A stretch of 64,000 nt of DNA from Methylococcaceae bacterium (GCA_014191975.1 BJHG01000002.1:1-64000), one strand, 5' to 3'. Positions 20,691-30,535 are shown, counted from the first letter of the stretch. The notes: generated from the sequence alone by a model not told the origin. Translations and numbers: made by a program.

Positions 20691-21099
20691 AAACTGTTCC
20701 TCTCTTTTGAATATCGTCTAATAGTCCAGCGCGAGATTGGTCGAAATATAATTTTTCGCTTAAAACAAAACATTCAAATAAATCGGCTTCTAATTTGTTT
20801 GCCCATAAACAGCGACCCGTTTGCAAAATTTGATATTGCATGACCGTTGAAGCCGCTCGCATATCGAGTAAATCCACGTCACAACCTGCGATTTCAGCTA
20901 AATCATTCGATATATCCCAAAGTTGCAAAGGCTCTGCATAACCTGCAACCAATATGGCTAAATCTAAATCACTGTCTGAATTTGCTGTGCCGTTAGCACG
21001 ACTCCCGAAAAGATAAATAGCTAATGTGTTAGGAAATGCGGTGCGAATACTTGAAATCGCCGCTTGGGCTAATGGTTCTGAAATAGTGACTGAAATCAT
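20683..21099 (-). CDS. mntA: MntA-like minimal nucleotidyltransferase antitoxin
   Basis: GSX10DXD motif GSRANGTANSDSDLD; overlaps hepT. Confidence 0.88.
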   Translation of the reverse strand: MISVTISEPLAQAAISSIRTAFPNTLAIYLFGSRANGTANSDSDLDLAILVAGYAEPLQLWDISNDLAEIAGCDVDLLDMRAASTVMQYQILQTGRCLWANKLEADLFECFVLSEKLYFDQSRAGLLDDIQKRGTVYG

Positions 21100-21130
21100 G
21101 GTTAATCCTCCAAACCTACATTTGTTGTGC

Positions 21131-21168
21131 TTTGATTGTGTAACGCATTAGTTGAAATCTCCAGTTTG
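21131..21168. repeat. Dispersed repeat, copy 3 (about 38 bp conserved)
   Basis: TTTGATTGTGTAACGCATTAGTTGAAATCTCCAGTTTG, identical to copy 1 over this span. Confidence 0.9.
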
Positions 21169-21171
21169 ATG

Positions 21172-21765
21172 TTATTTTCGACGACGGGGCAAACGAAGTG
21201 GTTTTTCAACTCTCCAGCCTTTATAAGTCGGATGCTTATCAAGGTAATACTGGATAGATTGTGTGGCAAATTCTCGAAATTTTTCGTCATTCCAAAGTTT
21301 GATAATTTTGTCTCTCGACTCTTGTCGTATTTCATTTTCTTTTTGATAAACACGACCGTTGTAGCTATCTAGTTTTGGTTGTGATTTGCCCTGTAAATGT
21401 CCATGAGGAATTGAAGGGAAAAAATCATCATCACATTTGTGAAATGTCCAATGTGACATTGCTGTATGTGGCGCGGAACAAAAATATAGCAACGGCGGCT
21501 CATTATTTGATTTGAATTCCTCACTACTTTCAATAACACCAATCTTTTTTGCATCATCAAACCATACGTCATTCAATTCAATCTTTTCACGAGATAAAAC
21601 ACGCTCTGCATAAATGCCTGAAGGATTTTTAGGCGAACACATCATTCTTAACAGTGCCAAGCGTTCCATAAATTGTGAACAGCTAAGTGAACCAGTCAGA
21701 TAGCAAATTTTTGATAATTTTAAAAATAAACGAGTAGATTTATAAGTTAGATATTTCGCCATCAT
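21172..21765 (-). CDS. Uncharacterised protein with His-rich motif
   Basis: Complete ORF; HTAMSHWTFHKCDDDFFPSIPHGHLQGKSQPKLDSYNGRVY; no family recognised. Confidence 0.55.
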   Translation of the reverse strand: MMAKYLTYKSTRLFLKLSKICYLTGSLSCSQFMERLALLRMMCSPKNPSGIYAERVLSREKIELNDVWFDDAKKIGVIESSEEFKSNNEPPLLYFCSAPHTAMSHWTFHKCDDDFFPSIPHGHLQGKSQPKLDSYNGRVYQKENEIRQESRDKIIKLWNDEKFREFATQSIQYYLDKHPTYKGWRVEKPLRLPRRRK

Positions 21766-21837
21766 GTTCGATTCTTATTTTTTACATGGAAATTCTAATT
21801 GCAACGCTATAAACACTTGATTTACCGCATCATCACT

Positions 21838-22140
21838 CTACTTTTCTGGGTGGTTTTTTAAATAGTTAGTTACGATAGAATTCACTTGCCTAACAGATAC
21901 CGCTTGGTCTGGTGGGCAAATAACTCCTATTGCTGAAGTAGCATCAAATACACCAAGTAAAAAACCAGTATATGTTCCATCAACATAACGATCATTAGGA
22001 TAATGTGCCTCAGCTTTTTCATATTCGCGCATACTCTCGACTAATTTATTTCCAGTCATAAATACTACGCCTGCTTTAGCCTGTGGAATTAGAAGCATAA
22101 AAGACAGTAATAGCATCGTTGTAAGTATAAAATTTTTCAT
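21838..22140 (-). CDS. Secreted Rap1a/Tai immunity-domain-like protein
   Basis: Signal peptide; YVDGTYTGFLLGVFDATSAIGVICPPDQAVSVRQVNSIVTNYLKNHPE pattern. Confidence 0.65.
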   Translation of the reverse strand: MKNFILTTMLLLSFMLLIPQAKAGVVFMTGNKLVESMREYEKAEAHYPNDRYVDGTYTGFLLGVFDATSAIGVICPPDQAVSVRQVNSIVTNYLKNHPEK

Positions 22141-22223
22141 ATATATCCCCTTAAATTTTCAAAAAAAAGCCCAAACCATAAAGCCAAAAAACTTCATGTT
22201 TTGAGCCTTTTATATTTCAAAAT

Positions 22224-23114
22224 CTACTTCAACCCAGCCAAAACCTTAGCCACCGTTTCCCCCATCGCCGAAGGCGTTGGGCTAATCGTTACGCCTAAAT
22301 CGCGCAACATCGCGACTTTTTCCGCCGCACTTTCACCCGCTGACGAAATAATCGCCCCCGCGTGACCCATACGACGACCTTCTGGCGCAGTCAAACCTGC
22401 AATGTACGCAATCACAGGTTTTTTCATATTCGCTTGGGCAAAAATTCCCGCATCGACTTCTTGTGGACCACCGATTTCACCAATCATCAAAATGACTTTG
22501 GTTTCGTCGTCTTGCTCGAATTTTTCAAAAATATCGCGGTGCGAACTGCCGTTAATCGGGTCGCCACCAATACCCACAGACGTTGAAATACCAATACCTA
22601 AACGTTTCATTTGGTCAGCGGCTTCATAACCCAACGTGCCTGAACGTCCCACCACGCCCACATTGCCGCGCATATAAATGTGACCAGGCATAATCCCGAG
22701 CATCGCACGCTCTGGGCTAATCGTTCCCGCACAATTTGGACCTGTTAAAACCATCCGTTTTTCGACAGGAAAACGACGCAAATAACTTTTCACCGTCATC
22801 ATGTCTTGAGTCGGAATGCCGTCAGTAATCGCCACGCAGTATTTAATTCCCGCGTCCGCTGCTTCCATAATTGAATCTGCTGCAAAGGCTGGCGGTACAA
22901 AAATAATACTCGCTTCTGCGCCAGCTAATTCAACCGCTTCTTTAACGGTGTTAAAAACGGGACGGTCTAAATGTCGTTGTCCGCCTTTGCCTGGAGTTAC
23001 GCCGCCGACCACGTTTGAACCGTAGTTAATCATGTCTTGGGCGTGAAATGTGCCGATTTTGCCCGTGAATCCTTGAACAATAATGCGGGTGGTTTCGTTA
23101 ATAAAGATTGCCAT
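22224..23114 (-). CDS. mtkB: Malate--CoA ligase (malate thiokinase) alpha subunit / succinyl-CoA synthetase alpha-like
   Basis: SucD-like: TRIIVQGFTGKIGTFHAQDMINYGSNVVGGVTPGKGG; adjacent to mtkA and malyl-CoA lyase. Confidence 0.85.
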   Translation of the reverse strand: MAIFINETTRIIVQGFTGKIGTFHAQDMINYGSNVVGGVTPGKGGQRHLDRPVFNTVKEAVELAGAEASIIFVPPAFAADSIMEAADAGIKYCVAITDGIPTQDMMTVKSYLRRFPVEKRMVLTGPNCAGTISPERAMLGIMPGHIYMRGNVGVVGRSGTLGYEAADQMKRLGIGISTSVGIGGDPINGSSHRDIFEKFEQDDETKVILMIGEIGGPQEVDAGIFAQANMKKPVIAYIAGLTAPEGRRMGHAGAIISSAGESAAEKVAMLRDLGVTISPTPSAMGETVAKVLAGLK

Positions 23115-23117
23115 TGT

Positions 23118-24308
23118 TTATGCTCCTGCTGTTTCGTTGGCGACAACTTGATTGCGTGCGGCAACTGCTTTTTCAGCGGCTTCGGCTAAGGTTTCAGCGG
23201 TAATAATCGGCAAACCACTTTCGGCAATAATCCGACGACCTTCTTCAACGTTTGTGCCTGACAAACGCACAATCAACGGCACTTTCATGTCGATTTTTCT
23301 GACCGCTTGCACCACGCCTTCCGCAATCCAATCGCAACGGTTAATCCCAGCGAAAATGTTGACCAACATCGCTTTAACATTTTTATCGGCTAACACCAAA
23401 CGGAACGCTTTTTCAGTACGTTCCACCGACGCGCCACCGCCAACATCCAAGAAATTCGCAGGTTCACCACCCGCCAATTTAATCATGTCCATCGTCGCCA
23501 TTGCTAAACCTGCGCCGTTAATCATGCAACCAATGTCGCCGTCCAAACCAACGTAACTCAAACCACGATCACCCGCCGCCGTTTCGCGTGGATCTTCTTG
23601 GGTTTTATCACGCAATTCGGAGATTTTTTGACGACGGAATAACGCATTTTCATCGAAGCCCATTTTGGCATCGAGGGCAATTAACTCGCCGCTACCCGTG
23701 ATTGTTAACGGATTTATTTCAATCATATTGGCATCTAAATCACGCAACGCAAGGTAGCAACCTTTCATCGTTTTCACTGCATGGCTAATCAATTCAGCAT
23801 CCAAACCTAACGCAAAAGCCATTTCACGCGCTTGAAAATCTTGCAAACCCACAGCAGGTTCGATTTCAATTTTTACGATTGCATCTGGATTTGTCGCGGC
23901 GATTTCTTCGATGTCCATGCCGCCTTCTTGCGAACCGACCATGACGATTTTTTCAGAAATGCGGTCTACCAAAAAGCAAAAATACAATTCTTTGGCAATG
24001 TCCGTTCCCGCTTCGATGTATAAACGGTTGCAGATTTTTCCTGCTGCGCCAGTTTGATGCGTGACTAATTTTTTACCCAATAACGCTTCGGCGGCGGCTT
24101 CAACTTCGTCGTGCGTTTTGCAAATTTTGATGCCGCCTGCTTTACCGCGTGCGCCCGAATGGATTTGAGCTTTCACAACCCAAAGATGACCACCGATTTC
24201 TCTAGCGCGTTGCACAGCATCTTCTGGGCTATAAGCCAAACCACCTTCGGCGATTTTTACGCCATAGCCATTTAATAATTCTTTGGCTTGATATTCATGA
24301 ATATCCAT
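23118..24308 (-). CDS. mtkA: Malate--CoA ligase beta subunit
   Basis: [32 protein letters not shown]...[43 protein letters not shown], typical of MtkA. Confidence 0.88.
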   Translation of the reverse strand: MDIHEYQAKELLNGYGVKIAEGGLAYSPEDAVQRAREIGGHLWVVKAQIHSGARGKAGGIKICKTHDEVEAAAEALLGKKLVTHQTGAAGKICNRLYIEAGTDIAKELYFCFLVDRISEKIVMVGSQEGGMDIEEIAATNPDAIVKIEIEPAVGLQDFQAREMAFALGLDAELISHAVKTMKGCYLALRDLDANMIEINPLTITGSGELIALDAKMGFDENALFRRQKISELRDKTQEDPRETAAGDRGLSYVGLDGDIGCMINGAGLAMATMDMIKLAGGEPANFLDVGGGASVERTEKAFRLVLADKNVKAMLVNIFAGINRCDWIAEGVVQAVRKIDMKVPLIVRLSGTNVEEGRRIIAESGLPIITAETLAEAAEKAVAARNQVVANETAGA

Positions 24309-24390
24309 TTTTTCCTCTTAATATTGAAATAAATAATTGGTATAAACCAATAGGTATTATAAGGCCTTCTAAACAACTTTGGAGAATGAC

Positions 24391-24633
24391 ATGACAATCG
24401 ACATTTTGAGTAGTCTTTTAGGCTGGGCAACTGTCATTAACTTGAGCATCGTGACGGTGTGGTTTTTAGCGTTTGTGTTTTATCACGATGTATTTTTTCG
24501 ATGGCATAGCAAATGGTTTAAGTTGTCGGAAGAAAAATTCGACACCATTCACTATGCTGGGATGGTTTTTTACAAAATTGGCACTTATTTGTTTAATTTA
24601 GTACCATATTTGGCAATTCAGATTGTGACTTAG
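24391..24633 (+). CDS. DUF6868-like small membrane protein
   Basis: MTIDILSSLLGWATVINLSIVTVWFLAFVFYHDVFFRWHSKWFKLSEEKFDTIHYAGMVFYKIGTYLFNL. Confidence 0.7.
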   Translation: MTIDILSSLLGWATVINLSIVTVWFLAFVFYHDVFFRWHSKWFKLSEEKFDTIHYAGMVFYKIGTYLFNLVPYLAIQIVT

Positions 24634-25583
24634 CGCGTTTTTGCGGCAATTGCTTCAGCGGCACGCACGATATTATTTGCCATTCTTTCCGAAGCCGCGT
24701 CAATCAAACGACCGTCTAACGCCGCCGCACCTTTACCTTGTGCAGCGGCTTCTTTTAACGCTTCCAAAATACGTTTTGCTTTCGTGACTTCGGATTCGGG
24801 TGGTGTGAAAACGTCGTTTGCCAACGCAATTTGTGACGGATGAATCGCCCATTTTCCTTCGCAACCCAAAGCTGCCGCACGTTTCGCGCCTAAAATGTAA
24901 CCGTCTGGGTCTTTAATATCACCGAAAGGGCCATCGATTGGACGTAAACCGTAAGCACGACACGCTACAATCATGCGGCTTAACGCAAAATGCCATTGAT
25001 CGCCAGGATAATCAGGATTTAAACCGCCAATATTCACGGTTCTAGCGCGATTACTCGCCGCATAATCCGCCACCCCAAAATGCAACGCTTCTAAACGTCC
25101 GCCCAACGCGCCTTGTTTCCCAATATCTTCCACATTTGCCATGCCTAACGCGGTTTCAATTAACGCTTCGATGCCGATTTTATTTTTCAAACCTTGTTGC
25201 GTTTCCAATTGGTTCAGCATCGCTTCAACCATATAAACATCAGAATAAACGCCCACTTTTGGAATCAAAATAGTGTCGATTTTGCTGCCCGCTTGCTCAA
25301 CCAAATCGACCACGTCACGCACCATATATTGCGTATCCAATCCGTTGATGCGAACTGAAACCGTAATGCCGTGACCTTTCCAATCTAAATCGTTAATCGC
25401 TTCAATCACGTTTTTACGAGCGCGTAATTTGTCGTCTGGCGCAACGGCATCTTCTAAATCTAAAAAGATAAAATCCACGCCGCTTTTTAACGCTTTTTCA
25501 AACATTTCTGGACTGGTGCCCGGAACAGCTAATTCACAGCGTTGTACACGTTGTACATTTGCTGAATATAAAGTATGACTCAT
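24630..25583 (-). CDS. mclA: L-malyl-CoA/beta-methylmalyl-CoA lyase (HpcH/HpaI family)
   Basis: RCELAVPGTSPEMFEKALKSGVDFIFLDLEDAVAPDDKLRARKNV; co-located with mtkAB. Confidence 0.88.
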   Translation of the reverse strand: MSHTLYSANVQRVQRCELAVPGTSPEMFEKALKSGVDFIFLDLEDAVAPDDKLRARKNVIEAINDLDWKGHGITVSVRINGLDTQYMVRDVVDLVEQAGSKIDTILIPKVGVYSDVYMVEAMLNQLETQQGLKNKIGIEALIETALGMANVEDIGKQGALGGRLEALHFGVADYAASNRARTVNIGGLNPDYPGDQWHFALSRMIVACRAYGLRPIDGPFGDIKDPDGYILGAKRAAALGCEGKWAIHPSQIALANDVFTPPESEVTKAKRILEALKEAAAQGKGAAALDGRLIDAASERMANNIVRAAEAIAAKTR

Positions 25584-25793
25584 AGAGCTTTTTCCTTTGG
25601 AGTAAAAATAAAAAATCCAGCTTCAAAACTGGAATGTAATTTGAAATTAAAAAACACTGTCATTCTACTTTTGAAGTTTACAAAGTCAATTTATAGAAAG
25701 AATTTCTACACATTTTTACTTTAATGCGAATTAAGAGCTAAAAGGCACAAACAAAGTTCCAAAAATAAAATCCGGCAATGAGTTTGCCAAAAA

Positions 25794-26234
25794 GATAGTG
25801 TTTCATTTGTGTTGATAGCATTTTACCGGATACCGAATTCAAATCTGTTGATAAAAATTCCAGCAACGGTATCGTGAATTAAAATTGATTTTAAAAAGCA
25901 GGTTGTTTTGCGTACTAAACCCTTTATACGAGTAAGCCAAGTAAAATATTTTCGTTCAATATTCTGAGTGTTTTTCTTCTCGACGATATTTTTTTACAAC
26001 GGGAGTATGAGTTTAAGACGCCCAGTCTTCTGTGTAAAATGCGATTCCGAAAAGGTTTTAAGCGTTGAGCGTATCTTTACAAATGTCATTTTTGCGGTCG
26101 CCAAAAGCACAAGCTAAAAATTTTCCACTTTGGTGATCAATCGTTTGTTCAATAGTATGCTGACGTTTTTTAGAGCCCAAAAAAACTCCACATTTCGTCA
26201 CCTCCTGCTTCATTCAAACAAATAAAACACTACC
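25794..26234 (-). mobile_element. Degenerate IS1-family insertion sequence remnant with imperfect terminal inverted repeats
   Basis: Minus strand, frameshifted: GGDEMWSFFG / GSKKRQHTIEQTIDHQSGKFLACAFGDRKND / NTQNIERKYFTWLTRIKGLVRKT; ends gatagtgtttcatttgtgttga vs ggtagtgttttatttgtttgaa. Confidence 0.8.
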
Positions 26235-26350
26235 CGCTAAATCTGGTTTTTTTTGGTTGTGTCACTACCTTCGCTAAATCGAAAAATAAGCGGTTTTTAA
26301 TGAAATTAAACTTCGTAACTTATTTATAAAATTTACGAAATCCATTTGTA

Positions 26351-28003
26351 TTAGAGCTTAATCCGACGAGCCGCCAAAGGATGATCTGAAAATGATTCGT
26401 GTGCATCCAATCCTTGAAATTCGCAAAGTCCGCCTTGTGATTCGTAGTCATGCTGAAATCCATGGAGAAATTCCATCACGGTGTGGTCAATTAACGTCAC
26501 CGCGCTTTTGTCAAAAATCAGCATTTTTCCGTGTTCGATTTGCGACAACACTTCTCTTAATGCCATGAAATTTGAAAAAACTGCCGCGCCTTGAATGTTA
26601 ATTACAATTGAACCGTCCGCTTGAAAGTTTTGGGTGAAATGGATTTTAAATAAATTATTCAGTTTTGCGCCGTGCATCAAATGAATCACGAGTTTAACCA
26701 AAATGCCAATCGTGACACCGATTAACAAATCAGTCGCAATGACGCTGATAATCGTCGCCACAAAAATAAACAATTGTTCTTTTCCGATGCCCATCACGTT
26801 CGCAAATTCGCGCGGTGAAGCCAAACGAAATCCTGTGAAAACCAATAATGATGCGAGTGCCGCCAAAGGAATGCTGTGAATTAAATGCGGGAAGAAAACC
26901 ACGAAGATTAACAAAAACGAACCGTGAAAAAAGTTCGCCCATTGAGTTTTCGCGCCATTGTTCACGTTCGCTGAACTCCGCACGATTTCTGCAATCATCG
27001 GCAAACCACCGATTGAACCCGCGATTAAATTACCCACGCCGACAGCCGTTAAATCTTTGTTCAAATTAGAATGACGTTTATACGGATCCAATTTATCCAC
27101 CGCCATTGCACTCAACAAACTTTCCAAACTACCCACTAATGCAATTGCTACAACCGCTTCCCAAAATTTCAACGTAAAAAATTTACCAAAATTGGGAAAG
27201 TAAAAACTCGACATGAAGTTTTCAGAAATTGCGACCAAAAATTTAGGTCCTACTTGGTCAGAATCAAGATGCGTCGGTTGCATATACGGATGGTCTGGAT
27301 GCAACAAATAAATATGCTGGTGTTCCAACTCGAAATAATGTCCAAGTCCCATACCGACTAAAACCACAATCAGCGGTGCTGGAATCATTTTTAACGTGCC
27401 ATCTTTTAATAATGACCAAATGATGAGAATCACCAATCCTGCAAACCCAATAATGGCAATTTCTAAATTCAAATTCGCAAAACTTTCAGGAATTTGCGCG
27501 ATGGTAGACAGTAGACTTCCTTTTTCTGGAGTCACGCCCAACATGACGTGGATTTGTTTCGCCATGATAATAATGCCAATCGCGGCGAGCATTCCGTGAA
27601 CCACCGACGCTGGGAAAAACGAACTCAAAAGCCCCGCTTTGAATACGCCCATGAGAATTTGAATCACACTTGCTACGACAATTGCCGCAAGTGCGTAACG
27701 ATAACCCGCCATCGCATCGCCGTCGCCCAAACTTTGAACTGCGTCATAAACGACAACGATTAAACCCGCAGCAGGGCCGTTAATCGTCATGAAAGCACCG
27801 CTTCCGCGTGAAACCACCATCCCGCCAATAATCGCAGTGATAATTCCCGCCGACGGTGGGAAACCAGAAGCCATCGAAATTCCCAAACACAATGGCAGGG
27901 CGATTAAAAAGACTAAAAAACCAGAAAGTAAATCATTGCGCCAATGCGCTTTTAAACCTGCTAAACCGGTTTCTGGCAAGAATGCTGTTGCATTATCATT
28001 CAT
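26351..28003 (-). CDS. SulP-family anion (possibly bicarbonate) transporter with STAS domain
   Basis: LKAHWRNDLLSGFLVFLIALPLCLGISMASGFPPSAGIITAIIGG; C-terminal STAS-like domain. Confidence 0.88.
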   Translation of the reverse strand: MNDNATAFLPETGLAGLKAHWRNDLLSGFLVFLIALPLCLGISMASGFPPSAGIITAIIGGMVVSRGSGAFMTINGPAAGLIVVVYDAVQSLGDGDAMAGYRYALAAIVVASVIQILMGVFKAGLLSSFFPASVVHGMLAAIGIIIMAKQIHVMLGVTPEKGSLLSTIAQIPESFANLNLEIAIIGFAGLVILIIWSLLKDGTLKMIPAPLIVVLVGMGLGHYFELEHQHIYLLHPDHPYMQPTHLDSDQVGPKFLVAISENFMSSFYFPNFGKFFTLKFWEAVVAIALVGSLESLLSAMAVDKLDPYKRHSNLNKDLTAVGVGNLIAGSIGGLPMIAEIVRSSANVNNGAKTQWANFFHGSFLLIFVVFFPHLIHSIPLAALASLLVFTGFRLASPREFANVMGIGKEQLFIFVATIISVIATDLLIGVTIGILVKLVIHLMHGAKLNNLFKIHFTQNFQADGSIVINIQGAAVFSNFMALREVLSQIEHGKMLIFDKSAVTLIDHTVMEFLHGFQHDYESQGGLCEFQGLDAHESFSDHPLAARRIKL

Positions 28004-28317
28004 AAAAATCTCATTTTATTCAAAAAAGTTATTTTCGATAAAGCGATTAACGTGCCATGAGATATTTTTATGTAAACAATTGAATTGTACGTCAATATAT
28101 TGTATTTATTGCTAGGTAATTTTATATTTTTGTTTAAATGAACCAATATAAACAGTTCAAAAAAACCTTTTAATCAATGTTTACGTTCAATTTTTTATCA
28201 TTGGTTTTTCGTGATGCTTCGTTAAGTTAGTTTTCTGGGGGAATTGTGAAAGTATCGGGTAAAAAATTGAGTATTTGACAAAATCGATGTGAATTCATAT
28301 AATTCACTAAGAATTAA

Positions 28318-28394
28318 GGCGATGTAGCTCAGTTGGTTAGAGCGTGGGATTCATAACCCCAAGGTCGGTGGTTCGACCCCACCCATCGCCACCA
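28318..28394 (+). tRNA. tRNA-Met (CAT), elongator-type
   Basis: GGCGATGTAGCTCAGTTGGTTAGAGCGTGGGATTCATAACCCCAAGGTCGGTGGTTCGACCCCACCCATCGCCACCA. Confidence 0.92.
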
Positions 28395-28401
28395 GATTTT
28401 G

Positions 28402-28436
28402 AGCCCTGTTGCGTTTTTCGTTAGCAGGGCTTTTTT
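28402..28436 (+). terminator. Terminator after tRNA-Met
   Basis: agccctgttgcgtttttcgttagcagggcttttttgg. Confidence 0.8.
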
Positions 28437-28545
28437 GGTGTAGTAAAAATAGGTTTTTTATTGCACCATTAACTACGCTTTAAGTATAATTTCCGTCCTA
28501 CAGAGAAGTTTCAACGCTAATCAACTTTACTAGCACAGGTAAATA

Positions 28546-30405
28546 ATGAGTGAACAACAGCAATCACAATTAAAACAATTGATCGCAAAAGGAAAAATCC
28601 AGGGTTATTTGACTTATGCCGAAGTTAATGATCATTTACCTAGCGATATTGCTGATCCTGAGCAAATTGAAGATATCATTAACATGATAAATGATATGGG
28701 AATTCAGGTGCATGAAGTAGCGCCAGATGAAGACTCATTAATTACAGATTCAGCGGCAGTTACGACTGACGATGAGGATGCTGAAGAAGTCGCCGCGTTA
28801 GCCTCAACAGACAGTGAATTCGGTCGAACAACAGATCCAGTTCGTATGTATATGCGTGAAATGGGTTCAGTTGAATTGCTGACACGTGCGGACGAATTGA
28901 AGATTGCGAAAAGAATAGAAGAAGGACAGCGTCAAGTCATGCAAGCTGTTTCTCGTTCAGTTTATGTCGTCAATGACTTTGTTACATCGTTTGAATCTAT
29001 TTCAACTAATACGTCAGGACCTAGTGGTGAATCCGTTAATAACGGCGAAAATAACGTCAAATTAACCGACTTAATTTCTGGATTTGTCGATTTATCTGAG
29101 CCAGAAGATTTACCTCCATCCTTACCCGTAGATGATGAGGTAATTGATGATGAAGTCCCTGAAGTTGATGATAGTGTTGAAGATGATAGCAAAGGTTTGA
29201 ATTATGATGAAGTTAAAGATAAGGTTGATAATCTTAAAAAACAGCTAGTCATATGCTCAAATACACTGAAGATTCATGGTTACTCGAGCGAAAAAAACGA
29301 TATTGAATTTGAGGTACTCACTGATTTATTCTTGGAATTCAAATGGTCATCGAATTACTTGAAAAAATTAACTGCCATTATTCCTCGTGGAATGCTCGTT
29401 ATTCGAACGCAAGAAAAAATTATTGTCGATATTATAGTTAACAAAGCTAAAATGCCTCGAAAAGATTTTTTAAATTTATTTAGTGATAATGAAACAAAAT
29501 CAACATGGTTGGAGCAGTCTTTATCTGACCCTCTGTATGCTGAAATTGTAAAAGAGTATGAAAAAGAATTACGAAAAGCATTAAAAATACTCAAAGAAAT
29601 TGAGAGTGAATATGGCTCAACAATTCAGGCATTGAAAGATATAAATCGACGCATGGCAATTGGTGAGGCAAAAGCACGTCGTGCCAAAAAAGAAATGATT
29701 GAGGCTAATTTAAGACTCGTTATTTCAATTGCTAAAAAATATACTAACCGTGGTTTACAATTCTTAGATTTGATTCAGGAAGGTAATATCGGCTTAATGA
29801 AAGCGGTTGATAAATTTGAATATCGACGTGGATATAAGTTTTCAACGTATGCAACATGGTGGATACGGCAGGCAATTACGCGCTCGATTGCAGATCAAGC
29901 ACGCACGATTCGTATTCCTGTTCACATGATTGAAACAATTAACAAATTGAATCGCATTTCACGTCAAATTCTACAAGAATTAGGACGCGAAGCAACACCA
30001 GAAGAATTGGCTGAACGTATGGAAATGCCAGAAGACAAAGTGCGTAAAGTTTTAAAGATAGCGAAAGAACCTATTTCGATGGAAACGCCTGTCGGCGATG
30101 ATGAAGATTCGCATCTTGGGGATTTTATCGAAGATGCAAAAGTTTTATCGCCTGTCGATGCCGCAACGATAGAGGGCTTAAAAGAATCAACTCAGAATGT
30201 TTTAGCGGGTTTAACTGCTCGCGAAGCGAAAGTCTTAAGAATGCGTTTCGGTATCAATATGAATACTGATCACACATTAGAAGAAGTAGGTAAGCAATTT
30301 GACGTAACACGTGAGCGGATTCGTCAAATCGAAGCAAAAGCATTGCGTAAATTACGTCACCCGTCACGTTCTGAGCAATTACGCTGCTTCTTGGATACAG
30401 ATTAA
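28546..30405 (+). CDS. rpoD: RNA polymerase sigma factor RpoD (sigma-70)
   Basis: Conserved sigma regions: [80 protein letters not shown]. Confidence 0.97.
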   Translation: MSEQQQSQLKQLIAKGKIQGYLTYAEVNDHLPSDIADPEQIEDIINMINDMGIQVHEVAPDEDSLITDSAAVTTDDEDAEEVAALASTDSEFGRTTDPVRMYMREMGSVELLTRADELKIAKRIEEGQRQVMQAVSRSVYVVNDFVTSFESISTNTSGPSGESVNNGENNVKLTDLISGFVDLSEPEDLPPSLPVDDEVIDDEVPEVDDSVEDDSKGLNYDEVKDKVDNLKKQLVICSNTLKIHGYSSEKNDIEFEVLTDLFLEFKWSSNYLKKLTAIIPRGMLVIRTQEKIIVDIIVNKAKMPRKDFLNLFSDNETKSTWLEQSLSDPLYAEIVKEYEKELRKALKILKEIESEYGSTIQALKDINRRMAIGEAKARRAKKEMIEANLRLVISIAKKYTNRGLQFLDLIQEGNIGLMKAVDKFEYRRGYKFSTYATWWIRQAITRSIADQARTIRIPVHMIETINKLNRISRQILQELGREATPEELAERMEMPEDKVRKVLKIAKEPISMETPVGDDEDSHLGDFIEDAKVLSPVDAATIEGLKESTQNVLAGLTAREAKVLRMRFGINMNTDHTLEEVGKQFDVTRERIRQIEAKALRKLRHPSRSEQLRCFLDTD

Positions 30406-30413
30406 AATTTTTT

Positions 30414-30490
30414 GGACTCTTAGCTCAGTTGGTTAGAGCATCCGACTCATAATCGGCAGGTCGTAAGTTCAAGTCTTACAGGGTCTACCA
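30414..30490 (+). tRNA. tRNA with CAT anticodon, probably tRNA-Ile2
   Basis: GGACTCTTAGCTCAGTTGGTTAGAGCATCCGACTCATAATCGGCAGGTCGTAAGTTCAAGTCTTACAGGGTCTACCA; anticodon arm CGACTCATAATCG resembles ileX. Confidence 0.85.
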
Positions 30491-30498
30491 TATAAAAC

Positions 30499-30535
30499 GA
30501 AGGCTTGTGGATTATTTCATAAGCCTTATTTTTTG
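30499..30535 (+). terminator. Terminator after the CAT tRNA
   Basis: gaaggcttgtggattatttcataagccttatttttt. Confidence 0.7.

Noticed and set aside
19836-21168. The 44-bp repeats as integron attC sites or a CRISPR array
   Set aside because: The repeats lack the two-arm palindromic structure of attC. They are 400-900 bp apart with genes between them rather than short spacers, and no integrase or cas gene is visible.
21102-21353. ORFs 21102..21353 (-), 21136..21372 (+), 21369..21572 (-)
   Set aside because: They overlap the longer 21172..21765 gene in other frames, read through repeat copy 3, and have no family signature.
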